This document shows, piece after piece, positions 45,168 through 56,370 of a stretch of DNA of 64,000 nt; position 1 is the first letter of the stretch; the number at the start of each line of letters is the position of its first letter. The stretch covers positions 4,030,501 through 4,094,500 of the forward strand of contig NC_087385.1 in the NCBI RefSeq assembly GCF_963675165.1. The letters are read 5' to 3'. The notes under the pieces were generated by a model that was not told the origin of the DNA, made no database searches, and worked only from the letters and a program-made list of their open reading frames with translations. This DNA is from Halichondria panicea. Its lineage: Eukaryota; Porifera; Demospongiae; Suberitida; Halichondriidae. A program made the position numbers and the translations under genes.

Positions 45168-46705
45168 TTAAGAGTTCTGTATAACATGTAGTTTGTGGCT
45201 ATCGAGTCCAACTCGGTAGTTCTTGCCGGAATTATTGTCCCACCAACTCTTTCTATCTTCAGACTCCAAACACAAGGCGAATTCAGTGCAGCCAGGGTTA
45301 AAGTACGGTAGGTCAAACGCGTATCTATTCGTTTGCTCTCCTTTGTAATTAGTTCTAATCAAGGTGGCTGAAACGTCTGCGCATGATTTCCATTCATCAA
45401 GTGTGTAAAACACAAAAAACCTTTTTGCTGGTACAGAGTCAGACACCCGTACGAATCCCGTGAACTCATTTCCACATCCATACAAGCAGTATTCTAGAGA
45501 TATCTTTTTTTCTGTGAACGTGGGATGCAAAGCAACCTTCACGAAAGAGTGGATGATCAAACTGGAAGATAGTAGGACTTGAGAGTTTGGTATCGATAAC
45601 GATGTACAGAGGTTCTCGTTTGGTAACACCCCCTTGGAATCTGTCCATATGATCCGCCAGGTCCTACATAAATGAGAGACACACTACTCAATACTTTTTC
45701 TATACCATCTTTTGTAACTTACTGGATCATTTTGAATGCATAACATGTCTGAAACGGAGAGTTTCAATGGTTCGTCTTGCTCGGTGTTGCAAGGCAAGGA
45801 AGTATCGACAATCTCACAATGATCAGGCAAAGGCCGGCTGGTAACCTCTTGATTCTCTATGAACTTCTCGAGTTTTTCCAAGAGCTCAGCAGAAGGTATT
45901 CTAGGGATCACAACAGGTTCACTTGCTACACTCAGCATAACAGTGTCTTCATTGGTCTGAGATTCCGCAGGGAAAATTGCAATAAAGGGAAGGTTAAAGC
46001 AATAATCCAGGTCTTACTTGTAGATATTCTTGATCTACTGTATTTGTGTGAGTGGAGGCATCAGGAGAGCATCTATCTGGTCCAGTGGTCCTTGCTGAAC
46101 TAACAGTGGCTGCCACAGTGGTTGAAGTCTCACCATGAGCTGGCCCGATACTGGTCCTTGCTGAGGTAAAATGACTGGTGGTAGCAATCGCCGCTATTAT
46201 AATAGTGGTGGGAGTGGGAGTTTCACTGTCAGCTGGTCCGATACTGGTCCCTGCTGAGGTGGAGTGACTGGTTGTAGCAACTGCAGTGGTGGTCTCACTA
46301 TCAACTGGCCCGATACTGGTCCCTGTTGAGGTAGAGTAATTGGTGGCAGCAACCACAGTGATGGGAGTGGAGGTCTCATTGATTGGCCTCTCAGCTCGAT
46401 TTTTTGCAGACCTTGACATTACTTTTTGCTTGAGCTTTTCCTACAATTTCACAAGGATTAAAAATGTTACAGCTAAACACTATAAATTATAATCTCCTGA
46501 TACTGTATACAGAAATGGCTAGTATATCTACTTATTTTATATAATGGTGTCAATGAATGATCACCTTCATTTTGGAATGTTTAGGATTTGTATCAGTTTG
46601 ATTGTCATCAATGGGGATGACTTGAGTTGAGCAACCTCTACAGAAGATGATCTTGGTAACAGTCTTGATGACCTTCTTGAACCTTCGACGTATTCTCTTC
46701 CCCAT
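45168..46705 (-). pseudogene. PPP1R3-like CBM21 gene, copy 2, with a one-base frameshift
   Basis: Exons match copy 1: 46705-46565, 46440-46018, 45956-45723 and 45663-45168. Exon 2 is 72 bp shorter, one Thr/Ser repeat unit fewer. In the last exon a T run of seven (45505-45511) replaces the six T of copy 1, so the frame closes at 45466 just before the CBM21 core. The CBM21 sequence downstream is otherwise intact to the stop at 45168 (C-terminus VGLDSHKLHVIQNS differs from copy 1). Either a recent pseudogene or a homopolymer sequencing error. Confidence 0.8.
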
Positions 46706-47004
46706 CTTCTTCTTGACAATACTTACATGAATAAATGAAATTCTCTGCACGCTAGATCTAATTGTTGCTCGGAGACCGGCACAGGCAAACACATGCGCGA
46801 TGGATTCAAGTAGCACGTGATGTGTATAGTAACTCCAAGCACATTGAGGGCGTATTATATAGATCAATCAAGCAACTTCATTTGGGCACAGATTGAAGAG
46901 TTATTGTGTGAAATGCAAAGTGTTCGCTTTCTCCAACTGTTCAGAGGATACCCTGGGCAACTGTGTGGACCCTTGTTCCAAGAATATAAAAAAAACAAGA
47001 CTAA

Positions 47005-49102
47005 TGCACCTATCAATGGCAAGCCCCCCCCCCCAGTACGGGCATAGGTGGGGATTAGAAACATACATATTTCAATTGCACCACATCTGGGGGCAACCTC
47101 GATGTCAAATCCCTAGGTAAAACCCGTAGTTCTACCTGGGGAATTGACACCTACAATGAGCTATAAATCATAATTAATACGGGTTGGCTATAATTATTAT
47201 CTCTTTATACAGGCAAACAAAAGATTCAATCCACTTTATTACATGGTACAAGTGCTACACACATACTTATCAGGTTCAGACAAAAGATTCACACATTTCC
47301 AACTGTCACACACATCACATGCAATCCAGTTTTCAACTTCTCCTGTCTGTTCTTCATAAACATTTCTACTTGTTGCCCAGTGAGTGGGCAGATCAAAGCA
47401 ATCCAGTGCTCAGTATATGGCATGTTGCATCACTGCCATGGTTACCATATATTGCACTGCATTATATGGCATGCACTGGATTATATGCACTTGCACTGTG
47501 TGTAAATGCAGTAGATTTCTTTAACCCATTTGGGACTTATGCCCCACCATCCCACGCAATACTCAGTTGGTCCCTTTTATAGGCTACTACCTTTACAACT
47601 ACTAGTGGGAAGAAAACCTAAAAAAATTACTATGGAATTCAGCAAAACTAATGAATACACTAAATTCCTTCAAAACACATGTCTTTTATTACGATTTATA
47701 TGACCAGTCAGACGAGTTTAACGTCATTGGGCAACAAGTTAGTTATTGCCGGCGCCCTCGTGCAACATGCCATATATTGCACTGAATGATATAATGCCCT
47801 CGGGGCCGCAGCTGGGCAATAACTAATACATATCTCACAGCTATACAGGACATCTTCTTTTTTTTTCTTTCTTCTTTTTTCTGCACCAAGTTTTCGGTTA
47901 TCTTTTACTGTTTGTAAATGTTTGAGCTAAATTTCAACTTCTGCCTCTGGAAGACAAACAGCCTCAGCCAATTGTTCAGGCTCTAAGGTAGACGTACTGT
48001 TAAAAGCTTTCTGCAATGTTGCAGATGGGGGTGGAGCGTAACTTCCATCCGAGCTTTCCACATAGTGACCATTGCAGATCCCCTTACAGTCTTTACAATT
48101 TTCTTTTCCCCATGGTCTTTCTGGATCTATGTGAGGCATTGGGAGTGAATTTAGAGGGGGTCCTCCCAGATACCACTGCAATTTGTCTGCTGATGCACCG
48201 ACAGACTTTTGGCATACTGGGTGGCAACAACTTGCTTTAAAACATGGCAAAAGAAAAAACACGTACTGCGGAGGGTACCCAGTTACCATAAGGTTGGATC
48301 GAACGGTCCATACTTTTTCAAACATTTCGTAAAGGTTGGGTTGACTAATCCGTAAACGCTCCTTTTTCGTTTTACTGCCTTTCAAAAATACCTTCAAGTT
48401 CTCACGATATTGTTGAAACTCTACTGAGTCGGAGCCAGAATACAGGTTTATTACCGTTCTTCCACAGGGACTTTTGTTCACACGATTTATATACACGTCA
48501 ATAGACACGTCAATGACACATTTATCAGGAATGACTTCATCCGGTTCCATATCAACAAATATTCCTCCCCACTCTTCGGACTTTATTTGAAGAACAATGG
48601 TATCGTCTTTCTCTATCCCACAGTCTGAAAAACGTTCCTTGATCTTTAACGTTAGGTTAGTCACCCCTCCTTGGAAAGAAACTGGACGCCGATTGTCTCC
48701 AAAGGTCACTAGGACCTTTTTCTCATATTGTGACATCACCTTCGGCTTTGAATGTAAAAAAAAAATTATTAAAGCCAGACAATAAGTTTAATACAGGCTT
48801 GCTACAGAGCACCATGCACCAGACAGACACTCACTTGTTTTATATTAGCTGATAGATTTCTTCACAATAACACTTCTTCTTGCAGCTAGATCTTCAGAGC
48901 TTCTATATTTAGCCTTCTCTAGCACATTTTATAATATTTTATTAATAGAGTTGCAATTAGCACATGGCTAATTTTTACTGCGCATGCGCAGAACAGTATT
49001 ATCAAATTCCCTGCATCTGGGGCAAAATGTATAATCAAATCCCACATAAGCCCCACCTAGTGCCCGTACTGGGGGAGGTGGGGCTTGCCATTGATAGGTG
49101 CA
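47005..49102. mobile_element. PIF/Harbinger-like element with TAA target duplication, carrying one gene
   Basis: The left end TGCACCTATCAATGGCAAG has its inverse at the right end (CTTGCCATTGATAGGTGCA), and the similarity continues inward through the C-rich stretch and GTACGGGCA. TAA flanks both sides (47002-47004, 49103-49105); the uninterrupted LAMP copies read ACTGAGTG at this place. Length 2098 bp. No transposase is seen; the only gene is 47927-48739. The superfamily is inferred from the TAA duplication alone. Confidence 0.75.
47927..48739 (-). CDS. Uncharacterised single-exon protein carried by the TAA-flanked element
   Basis: A single open frame of 270 residues. Residues 6-80 (KKVLVTFGDNRRPVSFQGG, KIKERFSDCGI, DDTIVLQIKSEEWGGIFVDM, IPDKCVIDV) look like a ubiquitin-fold domain of the PB1 or CIDE-N kind. 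The C-terminal part has a Cys/His/Pro-Gly pattern (CFKASCCHPVCQK, LQWYLGGPP, LPMPHIDPERPWGKENCKDC, GICNGHYV) that may bind zinc. I do not recognise a family. It is intact, with no stops, although its host element is inserted in a pseudogene. The element's 5' flank to the gene (47110-47920) shows no other coding sequence. Confidence 0.65.
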   Translation of the reverse strand: MMSQYEKKVLVTFGDNRRPVSFQGGVTNLTLKIKERFSDCGIEKDDTIVLQIKSEEWGGIFVDMEPDEVIPDKCVIDVSIDVYINRVNKSPCGRTVINLYSGSDSVEFQQYRENLKVFLKGSKTKKERLRISQPNLYEMFEKVWTVRSNLMVTGYPPQYVFFLLPCFKASCCHPVCQKSVGASADKLQWYLGGPPLNSLPMPHIDPERPWGKENCKDCKGICNGHYVESSDGSYAPPPSATLQKAFNSTSTLEPEQLAEAVCLPEAEVEI

Positions 49103-49106
49103 TAAG

Positions 49107-49933
49107 CAGGGGCGTTCTAGAGATTGAAGCAGGAGGGTGCTCAAGAATACAGAAAAAATGGGGCCGCGAGCATAGCGCGCGCGATTTTACGCCCCCTCAT
49201 TTATTGTGGCGCATCTTTCATACATCCAGCTCCTCCCCCATGCAGCCTTGCAGCAAAAAAGTACAGCACACTGCCCAAGAAAAGAGCGGCTCCTACTATT
49301 CTCCTCTAGAGCTTCTCTCTTCCATTCTATAGTTCTGTTACTATGTTACTAGATAAAGCATCTAGCTACAATAATTTTTATGTTATTACATGTGTATCTT
49401 CTTGTAAATGACAATACAATGTATAATGTTGTAGTTTGTAGCCCAGAACAATCTATAGTACCGGTACTATAGCTCATAGTTCCCTGCTAAATACACTCAA
49501 ATGGGATCTAAGACATGCATAGCGTGATAATTATGAGTCAGTCATCTGTAGGATCTCCATGCACTATTCTCCTGGGGTACATCCTAGCAAACTGGTCAAT
49601 CACTGCAATGGGGATGTCCAGTCATTCTGGTGTTAGTCATTGCTTCTCAGTATCTCTCAGTGGAGCAAGAGGTGACTGGAAGGGTGCAGAGGATCTTGAT
49701 CAGCTATTTAGCATTACATTAACCATTGGAATGGCAATACTGATTGCGCATGTTCAATAATATTGGGCATGGTGGATCATGACTTGTCGTTGTCATGAGA
49801 TAGAGCTGCACGTATCTCTGGAGCTGCACAGTTAGCTAGCTAGCTATACTGAGTGATAGGATTAGTTTCATGGTTGTCTGGGAGGACAGGGAGGTGCTCA
49901 AGCCCCCAAAGCCCCCCATTGTACACGCCACTG
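49107..49933. mobile_element. hAT-like non-autonomous element next to the Harbinger-like right end
   Basis: Starts CAGGGGCGTTCTAG and ends GTACACGCCACTG; CATAAG (extendable to TGCATAAG) occurs on both sides (49099-49106, 49932-49939). CAG...CTG ends and a near 8-bp duplication suggest hAT. No convincing coding frame inside. Confidence 0.65.
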
Positions 49934-50318
49934 CATAAGTGTAACAGTACACTGGATCCATGGAAATGATGCACGCTGTCATAATTATAGTATATGATAT
50001 ACCCAGGAGACATTCAGCAAACAGTGAGGTGTTGTTTTATTTAATGCTTGGTTGTGCATGCGCAGCGAGGTATACGGTAGTGTGTTTGTGTAGAGTGTCT
50101 GATAAATGATGCAAGACTGAGTGAAGTAAGAGTTTCTATAGGCTTTAGTGACGTTTTCTTGTATAGCAATTTGTAAAATAATGCTTCGTTCTCGAGTTAT
50201 AAGCTAGGTTTGCTTACTTGCATTGCAGCCTTTTCAGAATAGTGCGTAGCAAAACTTGTCTATAGAGTGTTGCTACTCTACTTAGTAATTAGCCAGTAGA
50301 GCGCTACGTAGCTACATT

Positions 50319-50494
50319 GTACACAGTAAAAACAGATTCGTTATAATAACATAAAACATCTCAAATAAAATGCATCATTTGAAATTTAATGTAGAAATGA
50401 CATAAATTTCTGTCATTTCTACATTAAATTTCAAATGATGCATTTTATTTGAGATGTTTTATGTTATTATAACGAATCTGTTTTTACTGTGTAC
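50319..50494. repeat. Near-perfect long hairpin MITE in LAMP copy 3 intron
   Basis: Arms of about 80 bases, starting GTACACAGTAAAAACAGATT and closing with the exact reverse complement, around a centre at about 50405 (GACATAAATTTCTGTC). Copies 1 and 2 lack it at this place. Confidence 0.9.
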
Positions 50495-50659
50495 CTAGCG
50501 TTCTAGTGGGTAACATGTATTGGTAGCTGCAAGAGTGAGAAAAGAGCTGCAAAGCTGCACTTGGCTGTTCGTGCAGCCATTAATTTTAAATTTTGGTTTC
50601 CTTTTTAGCAACGATGATCGATCATTTCCCACTTTCTGCACCATGTAAATAATTTTATT

Positions 50660-51350
50660 GGGGCGAGCGAAGCGAGTCCCTTAGTTAGTCATGCACGTGG
50701 TCCGGGTAGGTGTATGTATGTATGTATATATGTATGTATGTCTACCGTGGACCGGCAGGCCGGCATGGACCGGCATACGATATTTGCTTTTGTGACTCGT
50801 GATCCTTTACCAATTTCTACGTGAGTCAATAACTTTAGCTCGATAAAGATATGAATAGTGACAAAACTAGTGATAAGGAGGATCCTCAGAAACAGCTAAA
50901 AAGAGGGAAAGGAGGCTTGCTAGACCCAGAGAGAAAGATACAGGGCACACAGGAGCAGCAGGAAGTGAAGGTAACTGACTCAAATTGTGTTTGCCTAAAA
51001 TAAATAAATGTTGTGTAGAAAGTGCACAAGCCAGAAAGTGGCCAAACATTATTAAATGTTCATTACACTTACAGAGGCCACACAGGCACGCTTGAAGCAA
51101 TACATGCAGGCATAGGCATACAGAGTGAATCCCGACATGCCTCTATTCGAACAATCTGCTGTTCAATCCAAGATGCTGTTTATATCTGCAGTCATGCATG
51201 CCAATAATGTCCATCTATCGATTACCACTTGGACAATATGAATACGCAGGCCATGTCATCAACCTGCCACAAGATGTGGTGTCATTTGCACAATATCTTT
51301 CAGCAGAGTTGGATGCGTCGCTTGCCCCATGGCGCTTGCGTCACCCTAGT
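50660..51350 (+). mobile_element. Insert with a Helitron-like N-terminal fragment
   Basis: About 690 bp interrupt intron 4 (TTTATT...TGTAGC in the intact copies). It opens with a GC-rich palindrome (GGGGCGAGCGAAGCGAGTCC) and ATGT tetramers. A short exon-like frame starts at 50851 (MNSDKTSDKEDPQKQLKRGK) and ends at a GTAACT donor; further on is IYRLPLGQYEYAGHVINLPQDV, which resembles the segment before the helicase in Helitron proteins. Only a fragment; the assignment is weak. Confidence 0.4.
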
Positions 51351-51370
51351 TGTAGCTTCATGTTTGGTAC

Positions 51371-52448
51371 TCCTAGCCTCGATCCCAGGCCAAGTTTTCG
51401 CTTTTATAACGGTTAGGTGAACAACTAGGCCTGGTACTAGTTGTCTGCGCATGCGTCAGTCGTTCGTCAGATTCTGACTAATGGATATTCTCTTTCACTT
51501 TCGTGACATTTATATTTGTGTACTATCGTGTACTAGAAGTCAGTTCCCGTTTTATCATTATTGGAATCGATTGGAATGGCTCTTAGCTGAAGCTTCTCTC
51601 TTCTCTGAAGCTTAGAAAACATTATTCTGAAGACTGAACAACAAGGGAAGAGGTATAAAGCTTTGTCAAGCTTGTTAAGGTCAGATATTTTTGTGTGGGC
51701 CCTATGCTATCAAGTCTTGTTCATGTTTGGTAAGATCTAGGTAGACTATAGTATCATCATTAATATGGTGGATCAAGTGAAGAGTGTGATCTAGAGAACT
51801 TGGTGCTGCCATCATCAGCTCGTCGACAATGACACTATAACCTGTTTAATATGATATGTATAGATCTACACGTATTTAGAATGTCTACTTCTCTGTACAG
51901 GAACAATGGCTACTATCCAGCTATCCCAACATTGTTCCTCTTGGCTATACTAACAGACGAGACTGGACAGTTTGAGGTAAGGGTTTAACTGTGTTTGGTT
52001 TCTTTTAATATTGTCCTATACTTACAGGACTGGAGTATGACCTGCTCATTCGAGCGTTGCTGGGTAGCTCAGAGGCATCAAGAGAATCTACATTTTCTCA
52101 AGCAAAGTTTAACTGAGTTACGAGTTGGGGCCTAGAATCAGAGAAGTCCAGCACCCTGCTAAATCGTTTTGAAACGTAATTTGAAGGCATTCAATCATCT
52201 TGAAGTTGCCCTGATCGTGCTGCAGCACAACTGGCAACTCCCCAGGCCCTTGTGAAGCAGCTCCCTATATATGTGCATCTTTGTGTACTCACTCTGTGCA
52301 TTTTCTGTGTACAAATTTCGATTATAAATATTTTTGCCGACCACAAATACAATGAAAATTTGACGCATGCGCGCAGACAACTAGTACCAGGCCTAGTTGT
52401 TCGCCTAACCCTTATAAAAGCGAAAACTCGGCCTGGGATCGAGGCTAG
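51371..52448. mobile_element. Foldback element with ~85-bp terminal inverted repeats and GTAC duplication
   Basis: The left arm (51371-51455: CCTAGCCTCGATCCCAGGCC, GCTTTTATAA, AACTAGGCCTGGTACTAGTT) is mirrored at 52361-52448. GTAC flanks both sides (51367-51370, 52449-52452), matching the single GTAC of the undisturbed intron in copy 2. Length 1078 bp; no coding frame supported inside. Confidence 0.8.
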
Positions 52449-52591
52449 GTACCTCCATGCACCGAGGCCGCGGTGCTTTTACATTAGTTTTAGTTTCTAC
52501 ATACCTAACCCCCCCCCCCCACACACACACACACTACAGGAATGCTATGTATTGAGGACTACATTGCCATGCAAGAGCTCATAGTACCCAT

Positions 52592-54148
52592 GTCAGAGGA
52601 ATGAATGACTCCCCGGTGGGAGTGACCCCCCGGTCATTCCTGCCTAAGGTGTGGGGGACTCCCCCAGGAGTGAATGACTCCCTACGCGCATGCTTGTTTG
52701 TTCGGCCAATGTGACATGAAGAGCCAAAGAGCAAGGTTAATAGCAAGGTAGTAGAAGTAGTAGACAGCAAGTGACAGCTGGAATGTAGACCTATGCATGT
52801 GAATGAAGAGCAAGGTTGCAAGGTTAATATGGGAAAGAACTGGAGCCAAGTGCTGAGCTGCAAATCGCCCAAATGTACAAGTGCACAATGGGTTATTACT
52901 GTCTGTGGTCTCTATTCAGTAGCAGAACATGCTGTGGGGGATCTCTACAGAACATAGCAGAACATGCAGTGGCAGCAACAACTGTGGTTTATTTGCTATT
53001 GCCGCTGCAGTGGAGTAGGAACAGTTAAAAGGTTGGAGGGGCCCACTTGGGTGGTGCTCCCTGCGCTGGAAATTTTAAGACAGGAAGCTACACCCTCATT
53101 ATGACATCATAATTAGCTGCGGCCTAGCTACAAGCTTATTACCTCTGAACAAGAACTAAAGTCTATAATAATATACAGCAGAATTGCTAAAACATGTTAC
53201 TGTAAAACAAGAGTATTATCATTCAGCGGTAAAAAAAAGCGGTTCTTCATTTCTGCTTACAAATTCATGCTTTATCCTTGTCAATTGATTGGTTAAAATA
53301 CCTATCCAACTCAGAAAGGGTGGGCTGATATTCAATGTTGAGGGGCCACTGGCCCCCTGGCCCCCCTGTTCCTACTCCACTGCGCTGCATATATACCACG
53401 AATTACAAGGAGACAATTTGGATCACATCATCCTAAATGAAAATGAGACACCACAATTGTACGTTGTTTTGAAATGAGAAAACTGAAGAAGATTTTCAAA
53501 GTCAAAAGAACTGAATAGTCACAAGAGACCTGAGATTTTCCAGCATTGTTAATTATACTGCCCTTGTCTCCACCCTGACTCCTACGATGAAATGATACAG
53601 TGTGATACGTGGAACTCGTGGTATCATTATAGTATCTCCACTCAGTTGGAGAATATATATAGCTAGTTGTAGATTGAATTTTTAGGCTTTCGTTAATATC
53701 TTCTACTGCTGTTTTTGTTTTTCATGCACTATAATAATTATTTGCACTGTGTTATTTTTGTTTTTCATGCACTGTAATAATTATTGTGATGGATGTTGTT
53801 GTTTCAAAATTATATTGCAGACTATAAAATTATAAGTGAAGTAACGATAGTTTTTTAAAGGAACAGCTATAGACAAACACTTGTAACAGGCCTCTCATAG
53901 ATAACAGTGATAAACTTGATTGTATATACTAGACTATAGTATAGTCACTGCATAGGCAGCAGTCTTTTGAGGATGTACTTAGCAGCCCTCGATCCGCTGA
54001 AATCTCAATTTGTGGGGGAGTCATTCGTGACTAGGAGTCAGTGACCGGGGGAGTCATTTATTCCTAGGCATGAGTGACCGGGGGTCACTGGTGACTAGGT
54101 AGGAGTGACCGGGAGTCATTATTTGGGGGAGTCACTCGCGCCTATGAC
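52592..54148. mobile_element. 1.56-kb element in LAMP copy 3 exon 5 with 6-bp ACCCAT duplication
   Basis: Inserted into the exon at GTACCCATTGTAG. ACCCAT is present on both sides (52586-52591, 54149-54154). Ends are imperfect inverted: GTCAGAGGAATGAATGACTCC on the left, GGAGTCACTCGCGCCTATGAC on the right in two pieces, and both termini have repeated GGGAGTCA/TGACTCCC motifs. No open frame of interest. A 6-bp duplication does not point to one common superfamily. Confidence 0.8.
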
Positions 54149-55369
54149 ACCCATTGTAGTGGGAGGAATCCTGGCTATCCTACTGGTGCTGATATTTGTG
54201 GCCTATATCATAGCCTATTATATCCGTAAAAGTATGAACGATTAAGCGAAACCACATACTGTTATTTTTAAAGGATGTGGCAGTGTTTATTATCACAATT
54301 CACATCTTCGAGCACTTTATTCTATTGTGTTTAATCATAGATACACGCGCGAAAGAAAGGGATAGGCAACACCCAGCACTTCCGTTCAGGGCCATAGCCA
54401 CCAACTTTAGAGTGGTCAGGTTGTTATGAAATCGGCGCGCGTAGCGAGCCGAATTTTTTGAGGCCACGCCCATTCCCGGTATCGTTGGTAACGCCCCTTC
54501 TCTACTAGATTCTGTTCAGCTTTAAAGCTTAGCCCTAACACAAATGTTACAGAACACAACATTGATTCTTATCATGATGGAGAAACAGCAAAGTTGTATT
54601 TGGCAAGACCACAGAACTGGTTTGGACTTTCCAAATGATCGCTTGGGGAACAAAAAATGGTTAGCTGGATGGTGAGCTTGGTCTGGAAGACTTGGAAGGG
54701 ATTCTCTCTCGCCATAGCAATGATAGCATGTAGATTAATAGTCTTGATCACTTATAGTTCTAGCATGCTTGCATGTTTTGCACTGCAGAAGAAGTTCAGT
54801 GCATTTTTTGTCCATTATGTGTTTACTGTAGTGACGACCATTGCCTATTCACCTCGGAAAAAGTGGTCGGGTTGAAACCTGACTGGTGGCTACCGAGGGG
54901 TCCGCCACTCCTTAAAATCTTGTACGCCTGTGGGCAAAATCTCCTTAAAATCTTAAAATCTCGAAAAATCATCTTAAAATCTTAAAATCTCGCGAAATCT
55001 CCTTAAAATCTTAAAATCTCGCAAAATCTCCTTAAAATCTTAAAATCTCTCAAAATCTCTCCCTAAAATCCGTAATCTATGTTTCCATCTCCGTAAATCT
55101 TGCTACGTTACAGCATGCAGCTGCAGAGTGTTGCAATGGTCTCGAGAGCCCACTGAATAGTCTGTCATTGCTGTTTCCTCTACTGCAACTGCACTGTAAG
55201 TCAAGTAGACTTACTAGCAATGGTGTATGGACTGGTGTAAATCTAGCTCTAAAAGTAATGTAGGATGCTTAAAGTTTATTTGCATATAATTATTATTATT
55301 GCTAAAATAGTTGATACAATTGCAGGAGTTCACTGTTGCACAGCTATAGGTTGTCTTTATCACTGGATC

Positions 55370-56366
55370 CTCCTCCTAAAAGTGGGCTGCGCATGAAGCT
55401 AAAGAAGCTTATAGCAACTAAACAGGTCAGTAAAAAGTCATTTACCGGTATGAAAACGTAGTCTCACCATTTTAATAATTAATAGCACTCTCTATTTTCT
55501 TCTTCTCTATTGCACAGGAGCAAACACCGCAGTCACTACCTGACATATATACACAAGTAAGTTTAACTGAGTTCATTTTAATTACATACAGCTCTGAATA
55601 TTTTACAGGGAATTGCTGGTGATGAGTCTGCGATGAGTGACCAGATAAGTGCAAGCTTCAGCATGGTTACCGACTACGCATACGACTGGCATAGTGATGA
55701 AAGTTTGGTCATGGACCACAGTGACACCCTTACTGCTGGACTTGATCTGTCGGCAACTGATAGTGTGACACCACACGACGATGGTGATGGTGATGTTGTG
55801 CAGAAATTAGTAGCTCGTGAGCCGGCAATTATTAAAACGAGTTGCAGTCCACTTCCAAACCCTTGTCCTGTCCCAGAAGTGTTCAGTCTAGTAAGAGGGT
55901 AATGCTGGCCCTGAGTAGCAACAAGCTTCAGGGGAATACGAAACTGTCATTGATTCGGGAGGCGAGTCAGTTCTTCTACGGTTTATGCCCCAGACCAACT
56001 GCAGCAGAATATGACATCATGGCCAAGACTCTAAGTGGCAAGTACCCGAATCTCCGCAACAAAATACTCGTAAACGGATGTGACAATGTGAGTTTGAAAT
56101 GATATTTTGTATAAAAATGCATGTGGTGTTATATACTGATTATACAGATACCCTTATATTCTACACACAACATGCAGTACTCTCTTCGACAGCAGTTGAG
56201 TATGGCATATCGGAACAAACGAAGGACTTCGACACCAATTCCGAAGAGTAGCAGGTCAACGTTAGTTGTATTATCTGCAGCAAAACCAGCAGCTAAGGTG
56301 GTCAACGGTGATCCTCCAGTTGTTAGAGATGAAGCTGCCTACGCCAGATTTTCGATTCAGTCCTGA
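55370..56366 (+). pseudogene. SAMD3-like transposon protein, probably broken
   Basis: Small exons can be read: around 55370-55425 (DPPPKSGLRMKLKKLIATKQ), 55518-55556 (EQTPQSLPDIYTQ), then a longer stretch from 55609 (MSDQISASFSMVTDYAY...PNPCPVPEVFSLVRG). The frame then changes near 55890 to ALSSNKLQGNTKLSLIREASQFF and PTAAEYDIMAKTLSGKYP, and continues after a possible intron with LRQQLSMAYRNKRRTS. This order (acidic region, PVPxFS, LIREA, PTxxEY...KYPxL, basic RNKRR) resembles proteins annotated as SAMD3-like in many animals with active transposons. The frame change suggests decay, but an unrecognised intron is possible. Confidence 0.45.
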
Positions 56367-56370
56367 GCAC

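Larger units (their letters stand above)
46887..54330 (+). pseudogene. LAMP-like copy 3, split by at least five insertions
   Basis: The fragment starts with CACAGATTGAAGAGTTA (degraded family-B end), then exon 4 sequence to about 47001. It resumes at 49934 (GTGTAACAGTACACTGG), continues through intron 4 (49990-50659), again at 51351-51370 and 52449-52585, where exon 5 begins near 52540. The rest of exon 5 is at 54149-54245, ending with the same MND truncation as copy 2, followed by the 3' flank. All interruptions are separate repeats listed below. Confidence 0.8.

Noticed and set aside
47184-47582. 132-codon plus-strand frame in the Harbinger-like element
   Set aside because: Low-complexity His/Thr/Tyr-rich composition without recognisable domains; spans repeat-like ATATGGCAT sequence.
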